A stretch of 64,000 bases of DNA. Origin: Erwinia sp039023475. GTDB lineage: Bacteria; Pseudomonadota; Gammaproteobacteria; Enterobacterales; Enterobacteriaceae. The stretch lies in assembly GCF_039023475.1 (NCBI RefSeq), contig NZ_JBCHVB010000004.1, positions 372,001 to 436,000 on the forward strand, written 5' to 3'. Positions 50,818 through 60,071 of this stretch are shown here, one piece after another. The position numbers and the translations under genes are program-made. The notes under the pieces were generated by a model that saw only the letters and a program-made list of their open reading frames with translations, searched no databases and was not told where the DNA came from. Every line of letters begins with the position of its first letter. Positions within the stretch are counted from its first letter, which is position 1.

Positions 50818-51198
50818 TTACCCTTTGTTGTTAATTACAGCCGGGGCGACAATTTGCACAATCACCACCGATAACCAGGCCAGTCCGAGCGGCATAAAAA
50901 CCGCTTTAAACACCGCCAGCGCCATGATAAGCAGGAGAATGGTGGTCAGAACCTTCAGCACTTCACCCAGTGCGAAACTCCATGCCACGCGGCCCTTAAC
51001 CGGGTCTCCTGCCTGATGGCGCCAGGCAAAAATCATAAACAATACATTTGGCAGCCAGGCTGCCATTCCACCCGCAAGCGCGGACAAGCCCCAGGTCAAC
51101 TCTTTCAAGGCAAACAGCGCACCGATTACGACAAAGGTCACCAGCTGAAGAAGCAGCACGGTTCGGGCAAATTTCACTCTGTAAAGGGACACTGACAT
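50818..51198 (-). CDS. atpI: F0F1 ATP synthase assembly protein AtpI
   Basis: AtpI is a 126-residue membrane protein with four hydrophobic segments, linked to c-ring assembly or Mg2+ supply. FMIFAWRHQAGDPVKGRVAW and the end IVAPAVINNKG are diagnostic. I use the ATG at 51198 (MSVSLYRV), matching E. coli. The frame extends upstream to 51279, but the promoter TATAAT at 51296-51291 makes that start unlikely. Confidence 0.94.
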   Translation of the reverse strand: MSVSLYRVKFARTVLLLQLVTFVVIGALFALKELTWGLSALAGGMAAWLPNVLFMIFAWRHQAGDPVKGRVAWSFALGEVLKVLTTILLLIMALAVFKAVFMPLGLAWLSVVIVQIVAPAVINNKG

Positions 51199-52048
51199 GA
51201 CGCTGAAACTCTCCTGCCCCGATAGGGGTATGTCGCGTGTCGTATAAAACTGCCTTTGCTCTTTTGAGTCAAGCAGCAAAAAACGAGCAAATTATACGGT
51301 GCGCCCCTGCAATTTCAATGGATAAGTAGCGAAAAGGTGAACAATTATTTAAATTTCTTTCCGCTGCGCGCTTTTTCATATTTGTCAGGAAGGGTAAAGC
51401 ACACCAAATGTCCCTTTATTGGGGGTAAAGCTTGTTCATAAAGCGTGCGGAAGATCACAATTTAGTAATGTCGGCCGACGTATAACGCTAAGAATTATCT
51501 TAGATAATATAAATAAACTCAACTATTTATGATAACTATCAGTCAGTTAATTAATATAATTTACCGAAGCGCTCTTTCCTGCAATAAAAAACGCTTATTG
51601 ACTTTATGATCCACTATTTCTTTTTATCGCTGATGCATTCCGGTCACGCGATAAAGACCCTATATTTTCCACAGTAATGAATTCTTTCGGCACCCGGCGG
51701 AAATTACGTGATATTTATGATGCCGTTTTGTGAAATTAACGTTAAATGTAACAGGGAATTTCCACCGGTTTCAGCCTGCTTTTTTAACCTTAACGAAACA
51801 ACCTGCCCACTAAAAATTTGTGAAGAAAGTCACTCGAAAGCCTGGTTTTCAGACAATCTCCTTCGCCTCATTCCTGCTCCCCGGCAAGCCAGATCAAAAT
51901 AGTCATCTGACTTAACTAAAATCCAGTCCCGAAAAGTACTTAGTAAGTGCAGGGCCTTTCGACTATTCCATGATTTTGCCTGGCAACACAGCATAAATCC
52001 TCGCCATTATGTCTCGCTATAAGAGGAGGCCTGGAGTGACTATTGCCC
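51199..52048. other. AT-rich interval between atpI and rsmG
   Basis: These about 850 bp hold the atp promoter near the left end. Further right is an AT-rich stretch with a perfect palindrome CTAAGA-ATTA-TCTTAG (51488-51503). The longest frame (51708-51902, plus) lacks a ribosome site and any family resemblance. No gene is called. Confidence 0.5.
51291..51318 (-). promoter_or_regulatory. atp operon promoter
   Basis: TTGAAA (51318-51313), a 16-bp spacer and a perfect TATAAT (51296-51291) form a strong sigma-70 promoter about 95 bp upstream of the atpI ATG. Confidence 0.85.
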
Positions 52049-52669
52049 TTATTTTGCTCCCTTAAGGATAACCAGATGCCGCTCGCCTTCCAGTTGAGGA
52101 ACGGATAAACGTACCACCCGATCCAGGCTGAAACCCGCCGGTAAAGCAGCGATTTCCGCCTCTGGTACTACTCCTTTAAGAGCATAAAACCGCCCTTCCC
52201 CACCGGGCAGATGGTGACACCAGTTCAGCATATCATTCAGAGAAGCGAAAGCACGGCTGATTACGCCATCAAACGGCGGCTCGGCAGGCCAGTCTTCCAC
52301 GCGGCTCTGTACCGGTTCAATATTGCCCAGCTTCAGCTCATGCTGTACCTGCTTCAGGAAGCGGACACGCTTGCCCAGGCTGTCCAGCAGTGTGAAATGA
52401 GCATCCGGGCGGACAATTGCCAGCGGCACGCCAGGAAGGCCAGGCCCGGTGCCGACGTCAATGAAACGGCTTCCGTGCAGATGAGGTTCAACAACGATAC
52501 TGTCCATTATATGGCGAACCAGCATTTGCTCTGGCTCGCGTACGGAAGTCAGGTTATAGGCCTTGTTCCATTTATGCAGCATCTCCACGTAACCAACCAG
52601 CTGCTGTTTTTGCTGATCGGACAGGGTAATCTGGGCGGCGTTGAGCAGCGATGAGAGTTTATTTATCAC
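52049..52669 (-). CDS. rsmG: 16S rRNA (guanine527-N7)-methyltransferase RsmG
   Basis: RsmG (GidB) methylates N7 of G527 in 16S rRNA using S-adenosylmethionine. The 206-residue protein has the SAM-binding motif FIDVGTGPGLPGVPLAI and the downstream RVEDW and VISRAFASLNDML blocks. I start at the GTG 52669 (MINKLSSLLNAAQ), which aligns with E. coli. A GTG four codons upstream (52681) lacks a ribosome site. It follows mnmG by about 85 bp. Confidence 0.95.
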   Translation of the reverse strand: MINKLSSLLNAAQITLSDQQKQQLVGYVEMLHKWNKAYNLTSVREPEQMLVRHIMDSIVVEPHLHGSRFIDVGTGPGLPGVPLAIVRPDAHFTLLDSLGKRVRFLKQVQHELKLGNIEPVQSRVEDWPAEPPFDGVISRAFASLNDMLNWCHHLPGGEGRFYALKGVVPEAEIAALPAGFSLDRVVRLSVPQLEGERHLVILKGAK

Positions 52670-52753
52670 TAGGCGGTCCACAAAATGAGGGTGAACGATT
52701 CACCCCGGTTTAACGCAACAGGTTTGCCGGGTGGGAAGGCCCCACCCGGTGCA

Positions 52754-54643
52754 TCAGGCACTTTTACGCAGTAAACCCTGTTTTTTCAGATAGATCAACA
52801 GAATGGATATCGCCGCCGGGGTGATCCCGGAAATGCGCGAAGCCTGACCAATCGATCCCGGCTTATGGTCGTTCAGCTTGGCGATGGCCTCATTGGAAAG
52901 ACCGCTGACCTGCTGATAATCCAGACCGGCAGGCAGAAGCGTATTCTCATTACGCAGCTGGCGATCGATCTCCTCCTGTTGACGGGCAATGTAACCTTCG
53001 TATTTTACCTGAATCTCAACCTGCTCGGCAGCCTGCGGATCGCTCAGCGCCGGGGCAAAGGTGCTTAACGTCATCAGCTGGGCATAAGTCATCTCAGGAC
53101 GACGCAGCAGATCTTCCCCGCTGGCTTCTTTGGTCAGGGCGGCGCTCAGCACGCCGTTCACTTCCCCGACCTTTTCAGATTTCGGATGAACCCAGATATC
53201 CCGGAGGCGCTGGCGCTCCTGCTCAATGCTTTCCAGCTTCTCGTTAAAGCGCGCCCAGCGGGCGTCATCCACAAGACCAAGCTCACGGCCCGCTTCCGTC
53301 AGGCGCAGATCGGCATTGTCTTCACGCAGCATCAGGCGGTATTCCGCACGAGAGGTGAACATCCGGTAGGGTTCTTTGGTACCCAGCGTGCAGAGGTCAT
53401 CGACCAGCACGCCCAGGTAGGCCTGATCGCGACGCGGCGCCCAGCTCTCTTTGTCCGCCGCCAGCCGCCCGGCATTGAGGCCAGCCAGCAGCCCCTGAGC
53501 AGCCGCTTCTTCATAGCCGGTAGTGCCGTTGATCTGTCCCGCAAAGAACAGCCCCTGAATAAATTTGCTTTCGAGCGTTGGCTTCAGGTCGCGGGGATCG
53601 AAGAAATCATACTCAATAGCGTAACCCGGCCGCACGATCTTCGCGTTTTCCAGACCTTTCATGGAACGCACGATCTGCATCTGTACGTCAAACGGCAGGC
53701 TGGTTGAAATACCGTTAGGGTAGATTTCATTGCTGGTCAGCCCTTCAGGCTCCAGGAAGATCTGGTGAGCGTTACGATCGGCAAACCGCATCACCTTATC
53801 TTCGATCGACGGGCAGTAGCGAGGGCCGATCCCTTCGATCACGCCGGCATACATCGGGCTGCGATCCAGATTTTCGCGGATCACCTGATGGGTCTGCTCG
53901 TTAGTGTAGGTGATGTAGCAAGGCACCTGCTGAGGATGCTGTGAAGCATTGCCCATAAACGAGAAAACCGGTGCCGGCGTGTCACCGTGCTGCGGCGCGA
54001 GCACGCTGAAATCGATGCTTCTGGCATCGATACGCGGAGGTGTTCCGGTTTTCAGGCGGCTGACGCGTAGTGGCAATTCCCGCAGACGCCGGGCAAGCGG
54101 TATGGAAGGGGGATCGCCAGCACGTCCGCCGCTGTAGTTGTCCATGCCGATATGAATTTTGCCATCGAGGAATGTTCCGACGGTCAGCACGACAGCTTTT
54201 GCCCGGAACTTGAGTCCCATCTGCGTAACTGCCCCAACGACGCGATCGTTTTCCACAATCAGATCCTCAACCGCCTGCTGGAAGATCATCAGGTTAGGCT
54301 GATTCTCCAGTACGGTACGGACTGCTTGTCGGTAAAGCACGCGATCTGCCTGAGCACGGGTTGCCCGTACTGCCGGCCCTTTGCTGGCGTTTAGTATCCT
54401 AAACTGGATACCCGCCTGGTCGATCGCATGCGCCATCAGCCCACCCAGTGCGTCCACTTCCTTAACCAGATGTCCTTTTCCGATACCACCGATCGCTGGA
54501 TTACATGACATTTGTCCAAGCGTATCAATGTTATGGGTTAATAACAGGGTTTGCTGACCCATTCGGGCAGCCGCCAGCGCGGCTTCGGTACCCGCATGAC
54601 CACCACCAATTACGATGACGTCAAAAGGATCTGGATAAAACAT
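52754..54643 (-). CDS. mnmG: tRNA uridine-5-carboxymethylaminomethyl(34) synthesis enzyme MnmG
   Basis: MnmG (GidA) is the FAD-dependent partner of MnmE in U34 modification of tRNA. The 629-residue protein starts MFYPDPFDVIVIGGGHAGTE with the FAD Rossmann motif GGGHAG (about 13-18). It has the family signatures GQMSCNPAIGGIGKGHLVKE and GQINGTTGYEEAAAQGLLAG and a helical C terminus that binds MnmE. The ATG at 54643 has GAGGTG upstream; the frame extends further but into the oriC flank. Transcription runs away from oriC. Confidence 0.98.
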   Translation of the reverse strand: MFYPDPFDVIVIGGGHAGTEAALAAARMGQQTLLLTHNIDTLGQMSCNPAIGGIGKGHLVKEVDALGGLMAHAIDQAGIQFRILNASKGPAVRATRAQADRVLYRQAVRTVLENQPNLMIFQQAVEDLIVENDRVVGAVTQMGLKFRAKAVVLTVGTFLDGKIHIGMDNYSGGRAGDPPSIPLARRLRELPLRVSRLKTGTPPRIDARSIDFSVLAPQHGDTPAPVFSFMGNASQHPQQVPCYITYTNEQTHQVIRENLDRSPMYAGVIEGIGPRYCPSIEDKVMRFADRNAHQIFLEPEGLTSNEIYPNGISTSLPFDVQMQIVRSMKGLENAKIVRPGYAIEYDFFDPRDLKPTLESKFIQGLFFAGQINGTTGYEEAAAQGLLAGLNAGRLAADKESWAPRRDQAYLGVLVDDLCTLGTKEPYRMFTSRAEYRLMLREDNADLRLTEAGRELGLVDDARWARFNEKLESIEQERQRLRDIWVHPKSEKVGEVNGVLSAALTKEASGEDLLRRPEMTYAQLMTLSTFAPALSDPQAAEQVEIQVKYEGYIARQQEEIDRQLRNENTLLPAGLDYQQVSGLSNEAIAKLNDHKPGSIGQASRISGITPAAISILLIYLKKQGLLRKSA

Positions 54644-54744
54644 GGTACTGCACCTCGCGGTTTGGCGAATTGAGGAATTGCTGTTCGGGCCGTGGATTCT
54701 ACTCAACTTTTCATCGAGTGGGAAACCTCAGGTCCCGGTACGTT

Positions 54745-55003
54745 ATTAAAAAGAAGATCTTTTTATTTAGAGATCTCTTTACTAGATCTTCTATTAGGAT
54801 CGACGATCTCTGTGGATAAGCCTTTTTTACTGATAATGATCATCAGCTTATCAGGGATCGTTTGCTGTGAAAGATCGGTGATCCTGTGGCGTATAAGCTG
54901 GGATCAAAATGGCATGTTATGCACAGGCTATGGTCGGTACTCGAGTTGTTCTTGGGATAACAACCGGTTATCACCGGGTATTGAGCTTAGTTATCCACAG
55001 TTG
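54745..55003. other. oriC: chromosomal replication origin oriC
   Basis: The interval between mnmG and mioC has the full E. coli-type origin. Three AT-rich 13-mers start with GATCT (54756-54768, 54772-54784, 54785-54797). Perfect DnaA boxes lie at 54811-54819 (TGTGGATAA, minus; R1) and 54991-54999 (TTATCCACA; R4). Variant boxes lie at 54917-54925 (TTATGCACA; R2) and 54952-54960 (TTGGGATAA, minus; R3). At least ten GATC sites give the high density needed for Dam/SeqA control. Confidence 0.97.
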
Positions 55004-55102
55004 ATCGCTAAAAAAACGCACGATTTGGGTCTTTATTTACAAAACTCCGCACGTTTTTTTGATCGCTGGGGGTCTTTTGACTGAGATCCGCAGGCAGGAT
55101 CG

Positions 55103-55546
55103 TCAGTTCAGTAACTTTTTCCAGCTCAGGATCCACTCTTCCGCGGGATCTTCAGGGATCTCATGTTCGAGGATATCGATATCCAGACGATCGCCAAGCC
55201 GTTTTGCTCCGCAGGCGGTCAGCAGCACATCCATTTTTTCAATGGCACCGCAGAAAAGATCGTACTCACGATTACCGATACCGACTGCGCCATAGCGAAC
55301 CTGACTCAAATCAGGCCGGGTTTCCGTTAACTGATCGAACAGCGGCTGTAGATTATCTGGCAGATCGCCCGCGCCATGCGTGGAGGTGACCACCAGCCAG
55401 GTACCCACCAGCGGCAGCGCTTCCAGCTCCGGCCCGTGCAGTATCTCAGCGGAGAGGCCCTCTTCTTCTAACTTCTCAGCCAGATGTTCAGCAACATACT
55501 CCGCGCTGCCTAAGGTACTGCCGGTAATAAAGGTTACATCAGCCAT
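55103..55546 (-). CDS. mioC: flavodoxin-like protein MioC
   Basis: MioC is a small FMN-binding protein encoded beside oriC, reported to support biotin synthase. The 147-residue protein has the flavodoxin phosphate loop ITGSTLGSAEYVAEHLAEKL and FMN-contacting blocks VVTSTHGAGDLPDN and GIGNREYDLFCGA. I use the ATG 55546 (MADVTFITGS) rather than the frame start at 55567. Transcription runs toward oriC, as in E. coli. Confidence 0.96.
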   Translation of the reverse strand: MADVTFITGSTLGSAEYVAEHLAEKLEEEGLSAEILHGPELEALPLVGTWLVVTSTHGAGDLPDNLQPLFDQLTETRPDLSQVRYGAVGIGNREYDLFCGAIEKMDVLLTACGAKRLGDRLDIDILEHEIPEDPAEEWILSWKKLLN

Positions 55547-55606
55547 AGAGGGATCCCTGTCGTGCAAAGGCGGTTATTGTACGCTGTGATCAGGCTGGGA
55601 TCTACC

Positions 55607-55615
55607 TGTGGAAAA
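55607..55615 (-). promoter_or_regulatory. near-consensus DnaA box upstream of mioC
   Basis: TGTGGAAAA (TTTTCCACA on the minus strand) fits the relaxed DnaA box TTWTNCACA, about 60 bp upstream of mioC. Confidence 0.5.
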
Positions 55616-55782
55616 ATGGGGTTTTTATGCAGAACCTCAGGCGGGCTTGCTTCTGTTACTTCTGGCAGCGCCCGTGCCACACAGCGGTTAAAGCGGCGTA
55701 TGGCCGCTATATGCAGGTCGGGTCAGGGATGACAGCGGCGCTTACAGTGCGTTTAGTCACGGAATTAAACAGGGAAACTGGC

Positions 55783-55791
55783 TGTGGATAA
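55783..55791 (-). promoter_or_regulatory. consensus DnaA box between asnC and mioC
   Basis: TGTGGATAA (TTATCCACA on the minus strand) is a perfect DnaA box just past the asnC stop. It is placed to let DnaA control mioC transcription into oriC. Confidence 0.75.
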
Positions 55792-55804
55792 TTTTGTGCA
55801 CAGA

Positions 55805-56266
55805 TCAGGGCTTGATCGTACGCATGATCGGGTTCTGGAGGGAGATCAGCGTTTCCGTTGACTGTATTTCATCAATGGTCTGGATCTTGTTGATCAATAC
55901 TTGTTGAAGCGCATCTATAGAGCGGCACATCACCTTAATAAAGATGCTGTAGTGACCCGTGGTGTACCAGGCTTCCACCACTTCATCAAGCGCATCCAGT
56001 TTTGCCAGCGCGGCAGGATAATCCCGGGCGCTTTTGAGGATAATCCCGATAAAGCAGCAGACATCGTAGCCAAGCTGTCGTGGGTCCACCTCCACGCGGG
56101 TCCCTTTGATGATCCCCGCCTGCTTCATCTTCTCCACCCTGACGTGGATAGTGCCAGGGCTGACGTTAAACTGCTTGGCCAGCTCGGCATAGGCCGTACG
56201 GGCGTTCTCCATCAGGGCATTCAGGATACCGCGATCCAGGTTATCAATTTGCTGGTTATCTGCCAC
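55805..56266 (-). CDS. asnC: Lrp/AsnC-family regulator AsnC
   Basis: AsnC is an asparagine-responsive regulator of the Lrp family; in E. coli it activates asnA and represses itself. The 153-residue protein has the N-terminal helix-turn-helix (NARTAYAELAKQFNVSPGTI) and the C-terminal RAM ligand domain (GIILKSARDYPAALAKL). It starts at GTG with GGAG seven bases upstream. asnA, divergent from asnC in E. coli, is not here; ovoA lies upstream instead, on the same strand. Confidence 0.95.
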   Translation of the reverse strand: MADNQQIDNLDRGILNALMENARTAYAELAKQFNVSPGTIHVRVEKMKQAGIIKGTRVEVDPRQLGYDVCCFIGIILKSARDYPAALAKLDALDEVVEAWYTTGHYSIFIKVMCRSIDALQQVLINKIQTIDEIQSTETLISLQNPIMRTIKP

Positions 56267-56344
56267 AGTGGCTCCAGGGTTAACGATTTAACAGAATATG
56301 GGTGATTAATGTGGGGGAAATGAAGGGAAGTGGCAATAATCTTG

Positions 56345-56374
56345 TGGAATAAACAACGGGCACTCGCGTGCCCG
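56345..56374 (-). terminator. terminator of ovoA
   Basis: CGGGCAC/GTGCCCG, a 7-bp stem with a 4-nt loop, lies 15 bp past the ovoA stop and is followed on the minus strand by TTGTTTATT. Confidence 0.7.
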
Positions 56375-56388
56375 CTGGAGATCGGACA

Positions 56389-58533
56389 CTAACGCTTACG
56401 CCAGACCGTCAGCTGGGCGACGGTGTGCTGGAATTTACGGGCCGTTTCACGGATAACAAAAGGCACATCCTGCGGCGGGGCGGCCTCTTCGAATTCGGCT
56501 GACAGAAGGCGCTGCAGGGCCTGATAAGTCGTCAGCGCTTCGCCATTCTCGCGAATGCCGCCCAGCCAGTTCTCCTTGGGCGTATACTCTTCCAGCCAGG
56601 TGTAGGGGGAAGAGAGCAGCAGAATACCGCCCGGCCGCAGCATTTTTGTTACGTCCCGCAGGAAGCGCTCAGGCAGCCGCAGGCGATCGATAAGGTTCGA
56701 CGCCAGCACCAGATCATAGCGTTCCGGCTGAGGTTTTAGATTACAGGCATCACCCTGTAAAAACTGGATACGGCTCGCCTGCGCTGGCAGAAGATCGAAC
56801 TCCTTCAGGCGGACCTGATGATATTCAACCAAATCGCCCTCTTCCTGAGTGACGTAACGGAAATCTTCACCCCGGGTGAGCTGGAGCGCGACGTCAATAA
56901 AGCGGGCGGAGTAATCCATACCTACCACCTCATCAAAATGGCGTGCCAGTTCAAAACTGGCTCGTCCCGTCGCACAGCCGATATCCAGCGCCCTGCCGCG
57001 TTCAGTGGTCATCCCGCAGGCAATATCCACCAGCGTTTTGGCATAGTTCTGCGTGCCGAAATAGCTGGGGCCATACTGAAAATCCAGATACTGCGACACC
57101 ATGCTGTCGGTTTCATAAGGGTTGGCCTGCATCTTCTCTTTATGGCTGGAGACCACATAGCGAAAGCCGGCATGCTGGAAAAAGTGGCGGCGGAAGGCAT
57201 AGCGGGCGGACTTCAGCGCCTCATTGCCGGTTGAGATCCAGCTACCGCCTTTTATCAGGGCGTGTTTTCCGTCAAAGGTAGGCGTGGAAAAATCGTCATA
57301 GAGCGGATGAACTTTAAACCCTTCCAGTCCGTTAACCGGTGTGGTTGTCCACTGCCAGACGTTGCCAATCAGATCGAAAAAATCGCCATGGGCAAAGCGA
57401 TCCACCGGACAGGAGGAGGCCCACCAGGCAAGGTTTATGTTACCCGGTGCCACATCCCACTCCGGCTGATCGCCTTCGACCTGTTCGCGCAGCAGAAGCC
57501 ATTCCGCTTCGCTGGGAAGCTGCACGGACTTGCCGGTACTCTCCGCCTTCCAGCGACAGAACGCGGCGGCTTCGAGCTGATTAACTTCCACCGGCCAGTC
57601 CCACGGCATCGCCACTTCTTCAGTCATCAGGCGCAGCTTCAGCTCCTCCGGCCTGTCAGCGGAACCTCGCCAGAACGTCGGCATAGTGGCGGCGGCAAAG
57701 TTACGCCAGCCGAGCCCTTCCTCATCCCACCAGCGCTTATCGTGATAGCCGCCTGCCGCGACAAATTCAAAAAATTCCGCATTGCTGGCCAGCATCTGGC
57801 TCGCTTCGAACGGGCCAACGTCCAGGCTCAGCGTACCGTATTCGTTATCCCAGCCGTAGGTGTCATCGGTTTTGCCCTGCTTCAGGCGCGCACCAGCAAC
57901 GGAAAGCAGCTTGTTTGGCGGGACGGTCGAACGGTCGCGCCGCGCGTCCGGACAGACAGGCCACTGCGGTTGCGGCTTAACCCACTCTATCGGCAGCTGA
58001 CGGATCAGCACGCTGGAGGTTTCCAGATGGATACGTTCGTGTTCGATCCCCATCAGGATCACCCAGGCCGGGCTGTCCCACTGGATCGGCAGCGAAAGCG
58101 GCATCTCTTTAATAAAGTTCTCGACCAGCAAACGGACGCTGCCGCGATAGTCGCGCACTGCCGCCAGGCTGGGCCACGGGTAATGGCTGTTATCGAGATC
58201 GTCCCAGCTCATCTCATCCACGCCGATTGCCATCATCGCTTCGAGATCGTCATTAACCCGCTCTGCTATCAGGCCACCAGCCATCAGCTTGTTGATATAA
58301 AACGTGGCGGTATGACCAAAGTAGAAAATAAGCGGGTGGCGTAGCGGGATCGCTTTTGTGTAATAAGCCTGTTCGTCGGTCAGACAGTCGAACAACCTTT
58401 CGTAAAGCGTCCATGTCTTAGTGAAGTAATCGAGAATTTCCTGGCGTTTTTGCTCTGCGCTGCCGCTGCTTAATAGCGGCATGCGGGTTGGTGTGGGAAG
58501 CCCTGATGTCGGAGTCTGTTTTTGTGATGTCAC
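56389..58533 (-). CDS. ovoA: 5-histidylcysteine sulfoxide synthase/methyltransferase OvoA
   Basis: OvoA is a non-haem iron enzyme that joins cysteine to the C5 of histidine with oxygen, the first step to the thiol antioxidant ovothiol. The 714-residue protein has a DinB-type domain with iron ligands His74 (YFGHTATF) and His165/His169 (IEHERIHLETSS). A formylglycine-generating-enzyme/sulfatase-type domain follows (about 210-460; LIGNVWQWT, LIKGGSWISTGNEA). A C-terminal SAM methyltransferase has ALDIGCATGRASFELA. It starts at GTG. The fused methyltransferase separates it from EgtB. OvoA of Erwinia tasmaniensis is a characterised relative. The OvoB lyase is not in the window. Confidence 0.92.
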   Translation of the reverse strand: MTSQKQTPTSGLPTPTRMPLLSSGSAEQKRQEILDYFTKTWTLYERLFDCLTDEQAYYTKAIPLRHPLIFYFGHTATFYINKLMAGGLIAERVNDDLEAMMAIGVDEMSWDDLDNSHYPWPSLAAVRDYRGSVRLLVENFIKEMPLSLPIQWDSPAWVILMGIEHERIHLETSSVLIRQLPIEWVKPQPQWPVCPDARRDRSTVPPNKLLSVAGARLKQGKTDDTYGWDNEYGTLSLDVGPFEASQMLASNAEFFEFVAAGGYHDKRWWDEEGLGWRNFAAATMPTFWRGSADRPEELKLRLMTEEVAMPWDWPVEVNQLEAAAFCRWKAESTGKSVQLPSEAEWLLLREQVEGDQPEWDVAPGNINLAWWASSCPVDRFAHGDFFDLIGNVWQWTTTPVNGLEGFKVHPLYDDFSTPTFDGKHALIKGGSWISTGNEALKSARYAFRRHFFQHAGFRYVVSSHKEKMQANPYETDSMVSQYLDFQYGPSYFGTQNYAKTLVDIACGMTTERGRALDIGCATGRASFELARHFDEVVGMDYSARFIDVALQLTRGEDFRYVTQEEGDLVEYHQVRLKEFDLLPAQASRIQFLQGDACNLKPQPERYDLVLASNLIDRLRLPERFLRDVTKMLRPGGILLLSSPYTWLEEYTPKENWLGGIRENGEALTTYQALQRLLSAEFEEAAPPQDVPFVIRETARKFQHTVAQLTVWRKR

Positions 58534-58607
58534 GTGATGTTCCCAATCTGCCTGTTGGTTAAAGCGTAAACGTGACTATAGCAAATGCCTGTTACCGCAA
58601 TGAGCGA

Positions 58608-60071
58608 TTAGCGCTGCCAGCGCCGGAGCAGACGGCTTTTCAGCCCGGTATCGAAGCGCCAGATAAGATCAAAGATGCGCATGATGCCCGGTTTTCCATG
58701 GTCGGATAGCGCAACCGCATGAAATCGCTGGTTTTGCTGCTGCTGATGCTGTTTGACGCGCTTTACCAGCTCTTCAGGCAGCCGCTGCGCGATAAAATCA
58801 GAAATGATTACCGCATCGGCTTCCTTCCAGACCGGGGTGGTGAGCTTGATCAGCACGGCATCCAGGCAGGCGGCCAGATCGGTACCGCCGCGAAAGCGCT
58901 GGCTGAGAAAACGGATAGCCTGAGCTATGCCGTCTCCCGCCGTCAGCTCATAGCTGATGACTTCGTGAGCAAACAGCATGATATGGCAGCGACGATTCTC
59001 TGCGAGCGCAACCTTTAACAGGGCGAGGCAGAACGCTTTGGCACAGCGTTCGTTGAACCCACCCATGGAGCCGGACGTATCCACGCAGACGATAAAGGGC
59101 CCCCGGGGCTGCTGGTCGTGCTGCTGGTGGGCGACAGGACGCTGCGTGATTTTTTCATGCCAGGCATCGCCCTGAAGGCGGTAAGTGAGCAGCCGCTTTT
59201 CGACCAGCCGCCGGTAAAACTCCAGCTCCAGTTCGCTGATGCCGAGCATGACCAGCTCCGGTGGCAGAAGGCGAAGAATATCGTCGCTCTGATGCAGCCC
59301 GCTGACCTCTTCCGGCACACCGGAGGGTTCCCTGACCTGATGATGGAATACCTCAAGCGGCGCCTCCTCCGCAGGAACAGCCTTAGCTTCACGGCTGCGT
59401 CCAAGCTGCTCTGCCAGCTTCATCAGCGAAGGCTGCCCGGCCAGAAAGTCGCCATACTCGACGATCAGCTGATAATCACCGCGCTGGAGAGGGGTGCGGG
59501 TGAGATCCCACAGGCGTCCTGCGGCGGCCTCATCGCTGTCGGAGAGAACCGGCGCCAGCTGCCCGCTCATCGCCATACGCTGCTGCAATTCTGCCAGCAG
59601 TTTTTCCCGCTCCTCATCCAGGAGCTGCTGATTCAGCGTCAGGGTTTGCAGCGTCAGGCTGAGACGCCAGCGCTGAAGAAAAAGCGTTTGCTGCGGCTGG
59701 CTCAGTAAATCCGCTGCCCCGGCGTGAGCGACCAGCGTGCGGGCTTTCTCTGCGAAGGGGGAAGTATGTTGCTCAAGCCAGTCGAGTAGTTCGGGCAACT
59801 GCTGGCAAAAATGCGCGTGGCTGAGCAGCTGGAAACGCTGGAAGCGGGAGAACTCCTCCGCCAGCTTCCCCGGCACGGCCGTGTTCTTCATCTGCTCCAT
59901 CACACCCGCTTTCCATTTGGGCAGATCGCGCATCATGGCCTTTTTCAGGCCGGGAAACTTTTCAAAAAAAAGCGCCAGCTGCGGGCTGGCTAGCAGGGCT
60001 ATAGCCAGTTCCTCGATCAGATCGTTTTCGCTGATGGCAAGGAACATGCTGAGCGTTTCAAGCGAAATCAC
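58608..60071 (-). CDS. viaA: ATPase RavA stimulator ViaA
   Basis: ViaA is a von Willebrand A-domain protein that stimulates the RavA ATPase and affects aminoglycoside sensitivity and Fe-S or respiratory complexes. The 487-residue protein is helical at the N terminus and has a C-terminal VWA domain. Its MIDAS motif is CVDTSGSMGG, with the later RGGTDLAAC and ISDFIAQRL. It starts at a GTG that overlaps the ravA stop by four bases (GTGA), as in a coupled operon. Confidence 0.95.
   Translation of the reverse strand: MISLETLSMFLAISENDLIEELAIALLASPQLALFFEKFPGLKKAMMRDLPKWKAGVMEQMKNTAVPGKLAEEFSRFQRFQLLSHAHFCQQLPELLDWLEQHTSPFAEKARTLVAHAGAADLLSQPQQTLFLQRWRLSLTLQTLTLNQQLLDEEREKLLAELQQRMAMSGQLAPVLSDSDEAAAGRLWDLTRTPLQRGDYQLIVEYGDFLAGQPSLMKLAEQLGRSREAKAVPAEEAPLEVFHHQVREPSGVPEEVSGLHQSDDILRLLPPELVMLGISELELEFYRRLVEKRLLTYRLQGDAWHEKITQRPVAHQQHDQQPRGPFIVCVDTSGSMGGFNERCAKAFCLALLKVALAENRRCHIMLFAHEVISYELTAGDGIAQAIRFLSQRFRGGTDLAACLDAVLIKLTTPVWKEADAVIISDFIAQRLPEELVKRVKQHQQQQNQRFHAVALSDHGKPGIMRIFDLIWRFDTGLKSRLLRRWQR

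Noticed and set aside
57262..58344. 360-codon frame antisense to ovoA
   Set aside because: It mirrors the ovoA frame, no family is recognisable, and ovoA is clearly the coding strand.
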